From Macrothele yani (lineage: Eukaryota > Arthropoda > Arachnida > Araneae > Macrothelidae): DNA of 64,000 nucleotides. Shown piece after piece: positions 22,235 to 34,045 of the stretch. Location: the NCBI GenBank assembly GCA_039090855.1, contig CM077005.1:72164607-72228606 (forward strand), read 5' to 3'. Within the stretch, counting starts at the first letter, position 1. The number at the start of each line of letters is the position of its first letter. The notes beneath the pieces are model-generated. The model was not told where the DNA came from. It worked only from the letters and a program-made list of their open reading frames with translations, and made no database searches. The translations under genes and the position numbers were made by a program.

Positions 22235-24063
22235 TTGCAAATGGCGGCGATCGCATCTGATAGGCCAGGTCTGAAGCTTGATAGCAAAGCTCCGCCCCCA
22301 CCTGGTCACGTTCGGTCTTTGTCATTACCACACGCAGCTGGTTTCCAAGCCACGTTATCTGATGTTACCACCTCTTCTTCCAACTCTATGGATGTTGATT
22401 TCCCGACATTCTCCACCACAGTGACGTCATTAACTTCTTCAGTATCCGTTGCCTCTGGTACTTCATTTGCTCCTGCGAGCACTGCGTCTCGACATTCCCC
22501 ATCTCCTCCCATTCCTACGGCAACTCTTCCTTATGCTTCCGTTGTGAAGGGTACCAGTTCATCTTCCTCTACAAAGAAAAGAATCCATGTACAATGCCTC
22601 TTGACATGATTGTCACTAGAGACAACAAGAAATTACGCATCGAAATTCCGGAAACTTCAGCTGCTGGGCAAGAGGTTTTACGCACACAGAAACTTGACAT
22701 ATGTTTTGATGCCCTCCTGGACACCAGCCTTAAGAAATACTCCTTAGCCGTTCGCCAAATCCTCCCTAAGGGAGCGATCACCCATATCGCGAGGAAACCT
22801 AGGACCGTTCTCATCTATTTTGCGTAGCCAAAGTTTGTGGAACGCATCTTATCTAACGGACTGCATGTTGGGGATGATACCTTACTAGGAGTCCCGTTCA
22901 CGCAGCGCCCCGAACTTGTTACGTGCTACCCAGTACTTGTTACGTGCTAACCCGTACCACCAGAAATCAAGGACCATTACTTAATGGCGGCCCTTTCCCG
23001 TTGTGGAAAAGTAGTTGGTTCCATTTCCACTCTGTCTTCCGCATCAACAGACCCAGATGACAGGAACATCTTAGGTCTGCGTCGCCAAGCAAGGATCCTG
23101 TTCCCTACTGAAGATGCCATTGCTGACTGCCCTACCGACCTCACTGTGGTTGTAGGAAAGCAGATTTTCCGGATCGATATCGTTACTGCCTTGCATTGTT
23201 TTAAATGCAAGGCATATGGCCACATCCAATCACGTTGTCGACATGCATCTGCCAAGCCACCTATTTCTATACCGCCCGAAGTCAACACCCCACCCTCAAC
23301 ACCAATCTCTCTGGCCACACCAAGTTCGGCTCCACAAACGTCCTTGATCCCTGCTACTGTTGTTCCAGAGGCTTCTCCCCCAGCAAATGATGATTCATCA
23401 GCAGTCTCCAAGTCTTCGATCTCTACTACGAGAACATTAGCCACCTCTCCATCGTTGGACCCACTTGCTGCTGTGGTACCTCAACGTTCTTCGGAGGGTA
23501 TTATCTCCGAAAAGGAATGGCAACCCTTCCGTCTTGTTGCTTCAACTTCTTCCCTTGGATCTTCTAATGTGGAGTCAGATCTAACTGTCCTACACCCACC
23601 AGCTTCTCCCGGCGTTCCCACGTTCAAACGTACTAGACAAAGTTCAATCTCGCCGGTGACGTCTTCTCCACGCTGCTCTCGTTCCCGTTCGCCAATTCGA
23701 CAGTCTTTCTCTCCAACTGCAGTTACTACAACTCTTAAGTCGTCAGCTGTTCCAAAATTGTTGGATCAAAAGCTTTCGCAGAATATCTGGAAACTTTCCC
23801 TGCATTAGACGGGCTGCTGGCGCCGTCTGATCTTGCTCTAATCATACTCAATCAACCGTCACGTCCTCTCAAGCAGCTAGACTGCGTTCAATCACGTAAT
23901 GCTCAGCTTCCTACTATTATCACCCAACTTCAGAATCTACTTGCTCTTTTGCCGAAAATTGACACAGTCACTAATGCGCAGGCATCTAACTTAAGGAAAC
24001 GTGTGACCAGTCTTCACAGAAGCGCTGATAGTAATATTCAACCACTACAACCTCGTTTAAGTT
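22235..24063 (+). pseudogene. LINE ORF1 (copy B), zinc-knuckle protein
   Basis: Starts MQMAAIASDRPG, with a Ser/Thr-rich N-terminus like copy A. Frame change near 22600, then 'RKLRIEIPET'-like middle pieces (22594-22827) and a stop at 22825. The knuckle 'CFKCKAYGHIQSRC' (C-X2-C-X4-H-X4-C) is at about 23197. The tail is Pro/Ser-rich and the frame changes again near 23790. A roughly 20-bp direct duplication of 'cttgttacgtgcta' at about 22916-22950 adds a stop. It is inactive, and homologous to copy A over the whole length. Confidence 0.75.
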
Positions 24064-27000
24064 AAAATTACTGTCTTTTAACTGTAAGGGATGCTCCATC
24101 CCTCCTACCAATCAGTTAGTGTTTGAAGACATTACAACGCATAATGCGGATATATTATTGCTACAGGAGACTAACTGTCATCCGAACACCCCATACCACC
24201 GGTGGCGAACCTGGCCATTTTAATTCTACCATGTCCATCGACTTAGTCTTCACGCAGGACTTGCGGTGGCCCTCCATTTTCGTCTTCGATCCTTCATTAC
24301 TGATATCATGGTCAAATCGATTTATCGTGACCTCCTGCAGCTTCTGTCCTTCCGACTTCACAACTTCCGATACCATATCTTCAACATCTATGTCTCCGGA
24401 AATCAACAGTATGCAGACTGCCTTTTTGAGCGTTTTGTTTCCTGTGTTCAAGGTCTTCCGGACACTGATATTGTCATCTTAGGTGGTGATTTTAACTGCA
24501 CCCTTGACCCATCCCTCGACAGATCAGACGGTTCGACGGATACCAATTATTTTCTTACCCGAGCACTTTCTACAGCCATCAACCAGCTACCACTCCAAGA
24601 TTCTTTCCGACACCTGCACCCATTTCTTCGTTCGTACACCTGGCGCTCCTACTCCACTTCCTCCCTTACAACTGCCAGACTTGACCGGTTTTATGTTTCT
24701 TCAATTCTTCTTCCTTCAGTTATCTCCCTTTCTCACACACCGACAGTTTCTTCCGACCACAGCTGTGTCGTAATGTGTCTTCACACCTGTCCATTTCCTC
24801 GGCAATACTACCGTACTTGGACCCTTAATGATGATCTTTTACTTGATCCAACTTACGTAAATTCCATCCAGTCGCAGCTCCAACAAGCCTTATATACGCT
24901 CATTTTTGCTTCTTGTCCCTTGCAACACTGGTTACATGTCAAATCCCGGATTCTTCTTTATACCAAACAATATCCCACGAAAAACGTACTACCGCCTCTA
25001 TGAAGACTAATGCTGCACGCTCGATTTTTTCCACCCTAGACCTTGATTCTCCGCTGTTTTCTCGTTACCAAGGTGAACTTCGTGCCTTGCTACTTCCTGT
25101 CTCCCAACAAGCTCTTCACCGCATCAAGCTGCCTTCATCTCCAGCCAAATGACTATCTATGTGAACAGGTTCAACAACTGGAATTCCACAAACGTTCTGC
25201 TCATCAGCTCCGTAATCTGAAGTTACCCGATGGAACTGTTACTAATGACTCCACTCTCATTTGCTGCGGTGTTAGAACATATTTCCAGTCACGTTTTGTT
25301 CAGTTCCAGTCAAGTTCTCCGCATGTTGATTCGATTCTTCGTGCCTTACCACATATTCCATCGCATCTTGTTGCATCTCTTTCTATGTCTATCACCCCAG
25401 CAGAAGTAATACAGTAACTTGCCTTACTTAACTGTCACTCGTCACCTGGTCCTGACGTGTTGACAGTTAATTTCTTTCGTACGTTTTCCTCTTTCTACAC
25501 CCTCTCCTATTGCCTTGCTTTACAGCTGCGTTTTTCTTATCTGTTCTTCCCCCTGCTTTTACTCTAGCTCACATCATTCTTCTTCCAAAGAAGGGGTGTC
25601 TGCTGGAGTTGGATAACTGGCGTCCTATATCCATCCTTAATGTTGACTACAAGATTTATACTAAAATACTCTCTCTTCGATTGAACCCTGTCCTTCCCAC
25701 CGTCATACATCCCGATCAAACGTACACCATCCCTGGCCGAAGCATTCATACTAATATTAATCTTCTCCGTGACTCATATTGCCTTGCCCACCTTTCCTCC
25801 GAAACTTTAGCCTTCCTCAATCTTGATCAGAGGCAGGCCTTTGATAACGTGATTCATCAGTGGCTTGCCTTAGTGTTCCCTGCCTTCGGTTTCCCATCTG
25901 TCTTCATCACAGCCCTCCTTGCCCTGTACCAGGACTCAGTTGTCCATATCCGGACGGCCTCCTTCCTTACAGCCCCCATTCCGTTTCATAAGGGAATCCG
26001 TCAAGGATGTCCTCTTTCCGGACAACTTTTCTCTCTAGTCTTTGAGCCTTTTCTTTGCTCTATCCGTTCTCTTCTACAACCTCCCCCATCCACCATTCAG
26101 CATAGCAGCAGGCACCATTCTATCGTTCTTACTGCCTACGCCGATGATCTCACAGTTCACATCCGAGAAGAATGGCAATTCACAATTGTTCTTGCATGGT
26201 ATCGAGTGTATGCTGCGGCTTCCGGCGCTTCATTAAACCTTTCAAAGTGTACAGGCTTGTGGTGTGGCTCCTCGAGACATCGCCCCGATGCACCGTGTGG
26301 CGCTCATTGGACTTCCACCAGTCAAACGATACTTGGGGTGCACATTGGCAGCCAGGTCTCAGCAGCAGCGGCAGCTACCTGTCGACCCCTCGTCAGAAAA
26401 CTACGTCACACCGCTGCTTACTAGTCCAAGCTCAAGTGTTGTTTGACCTACCGCAGTCGTGCACGGCTTGCTGGCACCCACATCCTTTCGTTAGTTTATC
26501 ATTCCTGGATTGCACAACCGCCAGCAGCCTACGTTCTAACTGCAACAACATCAGCAATGCTCAGCATTGTTTGGCCATCCACTCATTGGTTATCTTCCTC
26601 AGTATTATCTCTACCTTCGACTTGTGGTGGCCTTAATATGCCAGAGATTACCGTACGTTATAAAGCTGTAAGAATTTTCAATTTCCTCCGTTTGACAGTT
26701 CAACTAGACTCTTCCGCTTCCATTCTCCTGATTAAAGTTCTGACTTCCGCCCTTAATCCCTGCCTCACCGTCCATCTCCTTCTCAACAAGATGGATATTC
26801 ACACTGTATCCCCCCCTCCGTTTTCCTTTAGTCTACCATGAAGCTATTCAGTAACTTCGTTCTTTACCGCTCATTCGTCAACTCCCCTCTTCCACTCTTC
26901 ATCTTCTTTCCGAGCCTCTTTTTTACTCCTCCGTCCTCCACCACCCTACTGCCAACTTTTTCTTTTTCCCCGCATGCCTACACGCTGGTGTAGTCTCCGT

Positions 27001-27840
27001 TTTCCAATTGGTCCTCCCCGATTTTTCATGGAAACCCGTTTCCGACCTTTTTCCCACCCTCCCACAATCGCCCGAATTCTCTGATAACCCCCTCCAACTT
27101 AAACATGCTCTGCAATCACTTTTTCCTTTCCTGGGCCGATTCATCTGGCCTCCTTTCCGTTTCCTCCGCCTCTCTCCCTTTCCCGTTCTTCCTTCCCTTT
27201 TCCGGTGACCTCCACCCTCTCCACAGCCTTTCCACCCGCACCCTGTACCGTTTTCTCCGTTCTTCTTCTGCGGTACCTTGCCCTATCCCCTCTGTTCCTT
27301 CTTTTGCACTAACCTCGGTCTGGTCTACTGCCCACCATTCACCGACACTCTCCTCAGAACTTAATGTGCACTGGAGGTTTTTGCACAATCGACTGCCTGT
27401 CCCTTCGACTTTATTCCGGAGAAATTTAGTATCATCAGATCTCTGTCCTTTTTGAACCGACGCTGCTCCCACTATTTCACAGTATGTTCCAACTTGCACA
27501 TCCTTCTTGTACCAGTGATCTCACCCTAGAAGACTATCGTTTCCTCGGCCACAGTTCTACAAGTTTCTCGTCTATTTTACCAGTTTGTTCGTATTTATTT
27601 ATCCTAGCTAAATATATTATTTTCTCTCACCTGCTACCGTTACAAGATCCGATCCTATCACATTCTCTACCTCCTTGGTTGCACGCTACCGCAACAGGGT
27701 TAAAGCCAGACTCACCCTGGAATACTCCTTGGCGAATGATACGGCACGGTTACCTGCCTTCTTCAAAGCATGGTCGCCGTGTCATCCCTGGTTTCGGTTT
27801 TCTAGTGCCCAGACTGTTCATCTGCTGTTTTAATACTCTT
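24064..27840 (+). pseudogene. LINE ORF2 (copy B), endonuclease plus RT
   Basis: Endonuclease motifs: 'LSFNCKGCS' (24078), 'LLLQETNC' (24157), 'LGGDFNCTLD' (24481) and 'VSSDHSCV' (24748). RT (25510-26424): 'ILLPKKGC', motif A 'LNLDQRQAFDNV' (25822), motif B 'GIRQGCPLSGQLF' (25993) and motif C 'AYADDLTVH' (26140). The thumb and C-terminal region continue in several frames to about 27840 ('NVHWRFLHNRLPVP' at about 27360, then 'DLCPF' followed by a stop). Breaks include a stop in the endonuclease near 24219 and several frame changes. All catalytic motifs are readable. Confidence 0.82.
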
Positions 27841-28240
27841 AAACCTACTTAGGAACTTTCTAATTTTACTGTTCCCTCACCATGTTTCCTCCTGGAACTG
27901 GATTGTGTTTGCTTCCTGCTGATGTCACCTTTTGTACACAGTTATCTTCATGCTCACAGTGACTCTTTACCACCAGTGATTCCCATGTCACTAGAACTGC
28001 GCAAATTTTTTCTATAAATTGATTCGCTCCAGTGATGCTCCAAGACTTCAATGAACAATTATCCCAGAGCTACTGCTGTTCACAGCAAACAATGCAATGC
28101 CTGTCATTGCTCATTTGTACAATTATCATTTCATTGTAAATATCTACATTTTGTTTTATTTCTCCCCTTCTCTCACACTGCGTGTGAGGTTGGGGTGTTC
28201 TGTTGTAATCTTTTAAGTGAATAAAAGGGAATATTGAAAC

Positions 28241-28450
28241 TAGGCGATGGCCTCTGGTCATTCGTCCGAAATGGGTCTGGGTTCGAATCCCGGTGAGGCA
28301 TGGATGTTGTATTTGTCTTACGGCACTGGCTCTCTCCCTTCCTTTGAACTAGTGACCCTAAATTAGGGACGGGCGACTGCTTATAGCCCATTGAGTTGCT
28401 CACGGTGGTCCTTAAACCTCCAATAAAAAAAAAAAAAAAGAAAAAAAAAA
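28241..28450 (+). repeat. tRNA-derived SINE
   Basis: Lacks the first about 25 bp of the head but keeps box B (ggttcgaatcc) and the whole body, ending 'cctccaat' plus a long A-rich tail. Same family as 33481-33705 and 52020-52238. It lies directly at the 3' end of LINE copy B. Confidence 0.9.
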
Positions 28451-29587
28451 CCCAGGGTTCTCTCTCAATATGTTTCATATACAGTAACGCACTTATGTGA
28501 ATTAGAGATTTTTTTGTAGCCAGTATGCTTCCGACCTAATTCGTCCCCCCTCGTTATTTGCTGTGCAGCAGCATGCCTCTTCAGTATTAGATCCTCAGAC
28601 GATTCCTCTCCCAGAAGATTTGATTCGGAAAATCTTTTGTTTTCCACTCCATGAATACCTCAAAGATAGTACTGTAGATAGGCAAGTTTTTCCTATTACA
28701 CCTAGAGTTCGTTGACCCTCCTAAGCGTATCCCGACAATAAAGTCTTTTCGAAGTCACTAAGGTTCCGCAACTACGTCTAGTTGGTATTAAAACATTCTT
28801 ATAACAAAACTAGAAAACCAGTGAACATATCAGCAAATCACGATCTCGCAGTAAAAATGTTCAAAGCTAGTGGACATCCGAGGTTCGTACTTCTTTTTTG
28901 CCATGGTATGTATGTAACTGTTTTTAAAGAAAATGCTAATGAGGATGTTTCGTTCATATCGTTTAGAGTTCACTCATTACTGAACATAGGATTCATCTTC
29001 ATTCTTAAGTAACGAACAGTGACTCATATAAGGCCATCACTCTTCACTTAAGATCGAACATGCTAAAACCAGCTTAACATTGCCAGCCGGATGCTAATTA
29101 ATATGAAAAGAGGGAATTATTTTATACAATTCCTGAAATTTCCATTGATTTGACTAATTAATGGATGTCTGATGCGTGTCTAAACCTCCACGTAGCATCT
29201 AAAATGTTATAAACTTCTCAAGCGACTTCATTATCGACGTCTCCTCGAGTTTTACTTTACCCTCTACTAAAATAACTTAAATTACCAGTAAGAGTCGTTC
29301 TAAAGGGTGATTAGTATAGATTTAACGGTTACATACGATCATAAATATGTTTCCACTTTCTGGGGTTCTCCTTCTTACTGTCTGTCTCCCTATTTATCCA
29401 GAAATTCTTCACTTCACAATAATGCATGAAACGACACATGCAATCACTTCTTTGTCTTTTCAAAATACTATCACCATTTTCTAGAATCTGCCTAATGCTT
29501 TAACATTCATCAAATGCATTCAAATAATTTCATCAAATGCATAAAACAGCTAAATGTTTTCTTCTCAACGTATTTAATAGAAAAAAC
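28451..29587. other. spacer, nothing recognised
   Basis: AT-rich sequence with only short chance ORFs. Confidence 0.5.
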
Positions 29588-29600
29588 AAATACTTCGTTA

Positions 29601-29812
29601 ATACAGACAATTGACGTGGACTAGGATCATCAAACAGAAGTCATTGCTCTTTCCACGTTTATAAGTGAGTCACGGAAAAATTATCATCGGCCGCCACCGA
29701 CAATCGAACCCAGGGTCTTCCAGTTACGCGCCGGGCATGCTACCACTGCACCATAGCGGCCTCAAATCCGCGACTCACTTATAAACGTGGAAAGAGCGAT
29801 GACTTCTGTTTG
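29601..29812 (-). mobile_element. fold-back element with tRNA-like core
   Basis: A 13-bp direct repeat (aaatacttcgtta) at 29588-29600 and 29813-29825 brackets 212 bp. Inside, two 45-bp arms (29631-29675 and 29768-29812) are reverse complements with two mismatches. Between them the minus strand reads a tRNA-like unit (about 29685-29762): box A-like 'tggtgcagtgg' and box B-like 'ggttcgattgt', with complementary ends 'ggccgc' and 'gcggcc'. This suggests a Pol III-type short element, unlike the main SINE family of this window. Confidence 0.7.
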
Positions 29813-29825
29813 AAATACTTCGTTA

Positions 29826-31080
29826 TCCTTTCTTTGTGTGCTTTCCAATTCCGTTTTTGCAGCATAAGAAGTCTTAACGGCAATGCTTTACATTAACAGC
29901 CGGACATTTATTCAGCTATTTATTATATGTTCTACATATGTATTAAAAACTGCAATTAGAAAACATAGCAATAAATGGCAGAACTAAAAACAAATTTTCA
30001 CAAATTATTTATATTTCCTCTTTCGGAGCAGAAAATTGTGCAATTTCATTAGTAGAACGAGATAAGTTATACATGAAAGGAGCGGAAGACCCGCCATAGG
30101 GAAGAAGAGACATAATACATATTTGTGAAAATTTGTTAGAACTAAGTGGTATAACATAGGATTGCTAAAATAAATATCACAGTTTAATCATATGAAGATT
30201 CTAGTAATTAGTACGTGGAAGATGACCAAAAGTGTTTTCCCTCAGAGACATTGCAACTTCACATTTAAATTTCGCGGAAAATAGGCGGCTTACTTGAAAT
30301 TTTGTGTTTGTACTGGATTTAATGTGCATGTTAATCCGTTTACAAGAATTTAATTCTTAAAGTAGTGTCCAAGTGCGAAATCCCTTTACATTGACTAATG
30401 CTATAACCGAGCAGCTGAGCCTCTGTAAATAATGTAACATAGAATCGAAAAGACTAATGTTACAGGTACCACTGTTTGCAAACGAGATACACGAACAGAT
30501 TGCTTAACTTTCGTCACTGCGAGGATAAAATATTTCCTGCAATTAAATGAATTGATTAACTCAGTAGTGCTAAACTGAGTATAAAGTATAAAAGTGTACT
30601 AAAAACTAATCCCAGAAAATCTAATATGCATGCAGAATAATGAATGATGTTTCATAAAACCTTTTAGAACCGCGACCCAATTTTTAGAACGAAAAAATTT
30701 CGTGACCCATCTAACTTTAATGAACATGAAGGGAGAATTTTTTAATTTAATTATATTCTTTAGTATTTTTTAAATCAATTGTTATATGAATTTTGCAGAA
30801 AAGATGATCTAATTATTTAACTTAATTATTTTTACTACTATTTTTCAAATTTATTTTTGAATATAATTATAACGAAGGGCGTGCGGACGCTTGTTACCGG
30901 TTTCACTTGCTGACGGCATTGATAGCCACTTCGATGGGAGTCCTTTTCAGGCACAAGAAGATATTTTCAAATAATGACGGATTTAAAACTTTAATTTGAC
31001 GGAAAAAAGTTTTTAATTCATCATTATTTGAAAATAACGAATTAAAAACTTTGAATAAAAAAATTAGCTTTCAAATAGTT
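29826..31080. other. AT-rich spacer
   Basis: No gene or clear repeat. Sequences such as 'gcgacccaatttttag' near 30675 resemble transposon-derived filler but cannot be assigned. Confidence 0.45.
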
Positions 31081-31082
31081 AC

Positions 31083-31130
31083 AAAATTTTGATATTTCGA
31101 AAACTTTTGGCAACTCATCAGAAGTTGGCT
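31083..31130 (-). ncRNA. degenerate hammerhead-like motif
   Basis: The minus strand reads CTGATGA (31115-31121), 16 bases (31099-31114), then GAAA (31095-31098), the hammerhead spacing. Only the closing base pair of stem II is intact and stem I is about 2 bp, so it is at best a decayed PLE-type motif. Confidence 0.35.
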
Positions 31131-31672
31131 TGGTACCCATCAGTGTTATAGCGACTCACAGTTTGGATAAAGTTGTTATAGAGCCAAAATAGAAGGAACA
31201 GAAGTGCCTTAGTAATTGGGAAGATAATTTAAGTTTAAAGAATTGGAATGAAAATGTCTCACAGCCGAGAAAACATGGACAAAGTGTGTTCTAAGCAACT
31301 GCCATTGAATGAAATGTACAAAATTGGTAACTTCCCACACTTATCATCTTATAATTTACTGTTTTGGGTTGTAATATAGTCTAAGTGTATAAAGCGGATG
31401 TGTCAAATGGATCTTATGTTTAAAAATGCGTGAGAAGAAATGCTCGGTGTTTACAACATACGGGATCTGTAAACAATTACCAGTTTCAAAAAGTGTGTAA
31501 TTTGTGGCAAATAGTTTTCAGCTTTTCAAATGAACAGAGTGTATACCACACAACTCTGAATTCCCAAGGAGCACACTAAGGCTTAATTGCCAAAGCTTAA
31601 AAGTATAACCTGAGTGGCCAAATTATTATGATCACCTGGCTAGTACGTTTTTGGGCCACCTTTTGCATTTAA

Positions 31673-32231
31673 CCCTTTAACCGTCTGGAACGAGTTAACT
31701 CAGGGTTAGCTAAATGGACTGAAATCAGCTCCAAGGGATATATTCGCTGCCTAATAAGTGAGCCAAACGCGGTTGGGAGTGAACCTGCGCATCAGAAAGC
31801 GTTTCTTTCCCCGTAGCTTTCTTATTCAAAGTAGTCATTTATGGGTATGATTGACACTAATCCTTTCGGAGTGATTACCTGCTGAAAAGGCTGTAGTAGT
31901 GGCTGCGATCCTAAGAAAGGAGAGAGATGTTTGAGTCACTTATTTCGACCCAGTGGCGTGATGCTCGTGTCAGAGGTACTTGCCCTTTCCCATCATGCCT
32001 TGCGACCTTGTACAGAGAGCAAAGGACTACAAGGGAGCTCGTAGCTCCTGGGTTATGGTGGGTAATGGTTGGTTGTGACAGGTTTATGGCAGTTACTGTT
32101 GAGATAAGAGGGGAAAGGAATGATTTTGCCATAGTTTTCCTAAAACCCGGCCGCTATATGAAGATTTCTCTTTGAAGAGCGCAGAAAGTGTGGGCCATCA
32201 TTTGTTTCTGGTACATCAGCCGCTTAATGAG
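31673..32231. mobile_element. TTAA-flanked MITE, piggyBac type
   Basis: 559 bp between two TTAA copies (31669-31672 and 32232-32235). Its ends, 'ccctttaaccgtctg' and the reverse complement 'ctcattaagcggctg', match at about 10 of 15 positions. It sits inside the Tc1 3' untranslated part. No transposase ORF. TTAA duplication and CCC-type ends are typical of piggyBac-related elements. Confidence 0.62.
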
Positions 32232-32259
32232 TTAATACTGCTTGAATTCGTCTTGGTAT

Positions 32260-32652
32260 AACTCTGTTAAATGTCGGTAAGTGGTTTAGAGTATATTAGC
32301 CCGAAGGCGATGAACTGTGTCGCATTTAGGCTAATATATCCCAAGATGGTAGCGCATCGAGCTTTCTGATGGCACTTTCGACTTCATCCGACAAACGACC
32401 CAACTGAATTTTGAACTGGGGATTGCTGAGACTAATGAGGCAAGGAAAAGTCTCGGTGATGCTCCTCAAACCATTTTCGTGAGGTGTGACTCTATGACAT
32501 GGAGCATTGCCATTCTGAAAGTATCCATCTTCATTGCGATAAACCATCTACATAACTGGGTGGACTTGATCGAAAGAGATATTTAAATGCCTTTGGGCTA
32601 TCAGACGTTGCTCCACACGATTAAAGAGCCCAAATGCTCCCACGAAAACATA
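32260..32652 (-). pseudogene. Tc1 transposase C-terminal half (host remnant)
   Basis: The minus strand reads from the hAT junction: 'MFSWEHLGSLNRVEQRL', 'HLNISFDQVHPV', 'YFQNGNAPCHRVTPHE' (the box that normally holds the second catalytic Asp, here Asn-Gly), 'LSNPQFKIQLG' (the SPD..PIE region, decayed) and 'LDALPSWDI'. The catalytic residues of this part are lost. Confidence 0.72.
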
Positions 32653-32687
32653 CCCCAGACCAGAGGCGGGAAAAATTTCATGTTGGA

Positions 32688-32755
32688 AGGCCACATTAAG
32701 TTAGCTGTAACTTAATAAGGCTGCATTAAGTTAGCTGTTATCTAATAAGGCCGCA
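32688..32755. repeat. 30-bp tandem repeat in hAT end
   Basis: The word 'cattaagttagctgt' plus about 15 bp is repeated twice, with a partial third copy. Confidence 0.8.
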
Positions 32756-32822
32756 TTCAAGAAACTTTGATTAGATATACTTCAAAATGTACATAATTTT
32801 GCAAAAGTCTAACTGCTAGGTA

Positions 32823-33860
32823 CTAAGTACAAAAAATGAAAACACAAATTAATTCTAAAGTTAAGTAGCCTTCTAATGACTTTGTTGCGACTGCTCTTTG
32901 TTGGAAAGCATTTGAATATTTGGTTGCAACATGGAGGTCCACAGTTTCAGCTGATCCGCTAAATGAGTATCCGTCATTTGTGACCTTAAGGGCGTCTTGA
33001 TTTGGGTTAGGTAGCAAGATTCGCACCAAATAAATGGCTGAAAAGCAAGAAAGCATTTTTCGTGCATGTTGCCCAAAGCGTGGGTATTTCATTGCATTTT
33101 TCTATATTTCAACTGGATTTTTCTTAACGTCAAATAAGGATTTTAAAGTGTCATCTGCTGAGAGCTCAATCAATTCTATCTGTTGTTCTTTAGGAGCCAT
33201 GGAAATAACAACTAGGTGAGGTTGAAATTCTAATTTTAGTGTGATGTCATGATTCTCAAAGTCAGTGAGCTTTTCATCATATCCTCCTATTAATAAATCT
33301 ATAACTGCTGCGTATTCTCCAAATGATTCGTATAAATCCTCCTGCCCATCAATGGCCTTTGGTGGCAGGGGAAAATGTTTATCCTAAATTTCCTTTTGAA
33401 AAAGAAGAGTTCTGACAAAAAATAGCTTTTTACGAAATGCTTGGATTTTTTGCCACATATCATATATATTACTCAGGTTTTTTTTTTTTTTTTTTTGATT
33501 GGAGGTTTAACGACCACCGTGAGCAACTCAATGGGCTATAAGCAGTCGCCCGTCCCTAATTTAGGGTCACTGGTTCCAGGGAAGGGAGAGAACCAGTGCC
33601 GTAAGACAAACACAACATCCATGCCTGACCGGGATTTGAACCCGGACCCCTTACGGACGAATGATCAGAGGCCAACGCCTTAGACCACTGCGCCACCGGG
33701 GCGGCTTACTCAGGTTTACCTTGTACAGAAATATTCACTTTGCTTTGACATGACATCACAAGGAAATGCAGCATTTCTGTAGAAATCTCCTTTCAGTAGT
33801 TCACATTGTTGATACTGTGTTCTCCATAAAATTTAACTACCTGTTCTTGCAAAGATAACA
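32823..33860 (-). pseudogene. hAT transposase fragment (GTF2IRD2/ZBED-like)
   Basis: Reading minus-strand frames in order: 'ISVQGK' (before the SINE), 'IQAFRKKLFFVRTLL', 'HFPLPPKAIDGQ', 'LTDFENHDITLKLEF', 'KEQQIELIELSADDTLKSLF', 'KCFLAFQPFIWCES', 'LRSQMTDTHLADQLKLW'. This is the C-terminal half of GTF2IRD2/ZBED5-type hAT transposases, including the hAT dimerisation region (FxSxYxCES, then the LTDEHL-like segment). The N-terminal BED finger and first catalytic residues are absent and there are several breaks, so this is a non-functional internal remnant. Confidence 0.75.
33481..33705 (-). repeat. tRNA-derived SINE, full-length
   Basis: 225 bp with a 12-bp target duplication ttactcaggttt (33469-33480 and 33706-33717). 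On the minus strand it starts 'gccgccccggtggcgcagtg' (box A included), has box B (ggttcaaatcc), a body with 'ggcactggttctctcccttc', and ends 'cctccaatc' plus poly(A). The duplication and A-tail indicate LINE-driven retroposition; the LINE partner is not known. Confidence 0.93.
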
Positions 33861-34045
33861 CTCTTACTAACACCTAAAATATAAATACGGTCATTTAAAT
33901 ATAATCAATTTAAATGCGATCATTTTAAGAATAAAATGAAAATAATAAAAGACGAACAAAAACATATAAATAAATATAAAAGGACTTGTTCTGCAAAAAT
34001 TGGATTCAATCAAAAGGCCACAGGTTCTCCACCACTGCCCTAGAC

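Larger units (their letters stand above)
22076..28240 (+). mobile_element. Tx1-type LINE, copy B
   Basis: A second, diverged element of the same family in the same orientation, directly downstream of copy A. Order: ORF1 (22235-24063), ORF2 (24064 to about 27840), 3' region to about 28240, where a SINE begins. The two share gene layout and motifs but differ at many residues, so they are separate lineages and not a recent duplication. Borders are approximate. Confidence 0.78.
32661..34037 (-). mobile_element. hAT transposon inserted in Tc1
   Basis: Bounded by 8-bp flanks ccccagac (32653-32660) and ccctagac (34038-34045), one mismatch, the hAT duplication length. The ends share CAG.GG.GG. It carries a minus-strand transposase remnant and near its left end about 2.5 copies of a 30-bp repeat (32688-32755). 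A SINE sits inside at 33481-33705. Confidence 0.82.

Noticed and set aside
29685..29762. Functional tRNA gene on the minus strand
   Set aside because: Box A- and box B-like words are present, but the T arm and the anticodon arm do not fold properly and the unit lies inside an inverted repeat, so it is treated as element-derived.
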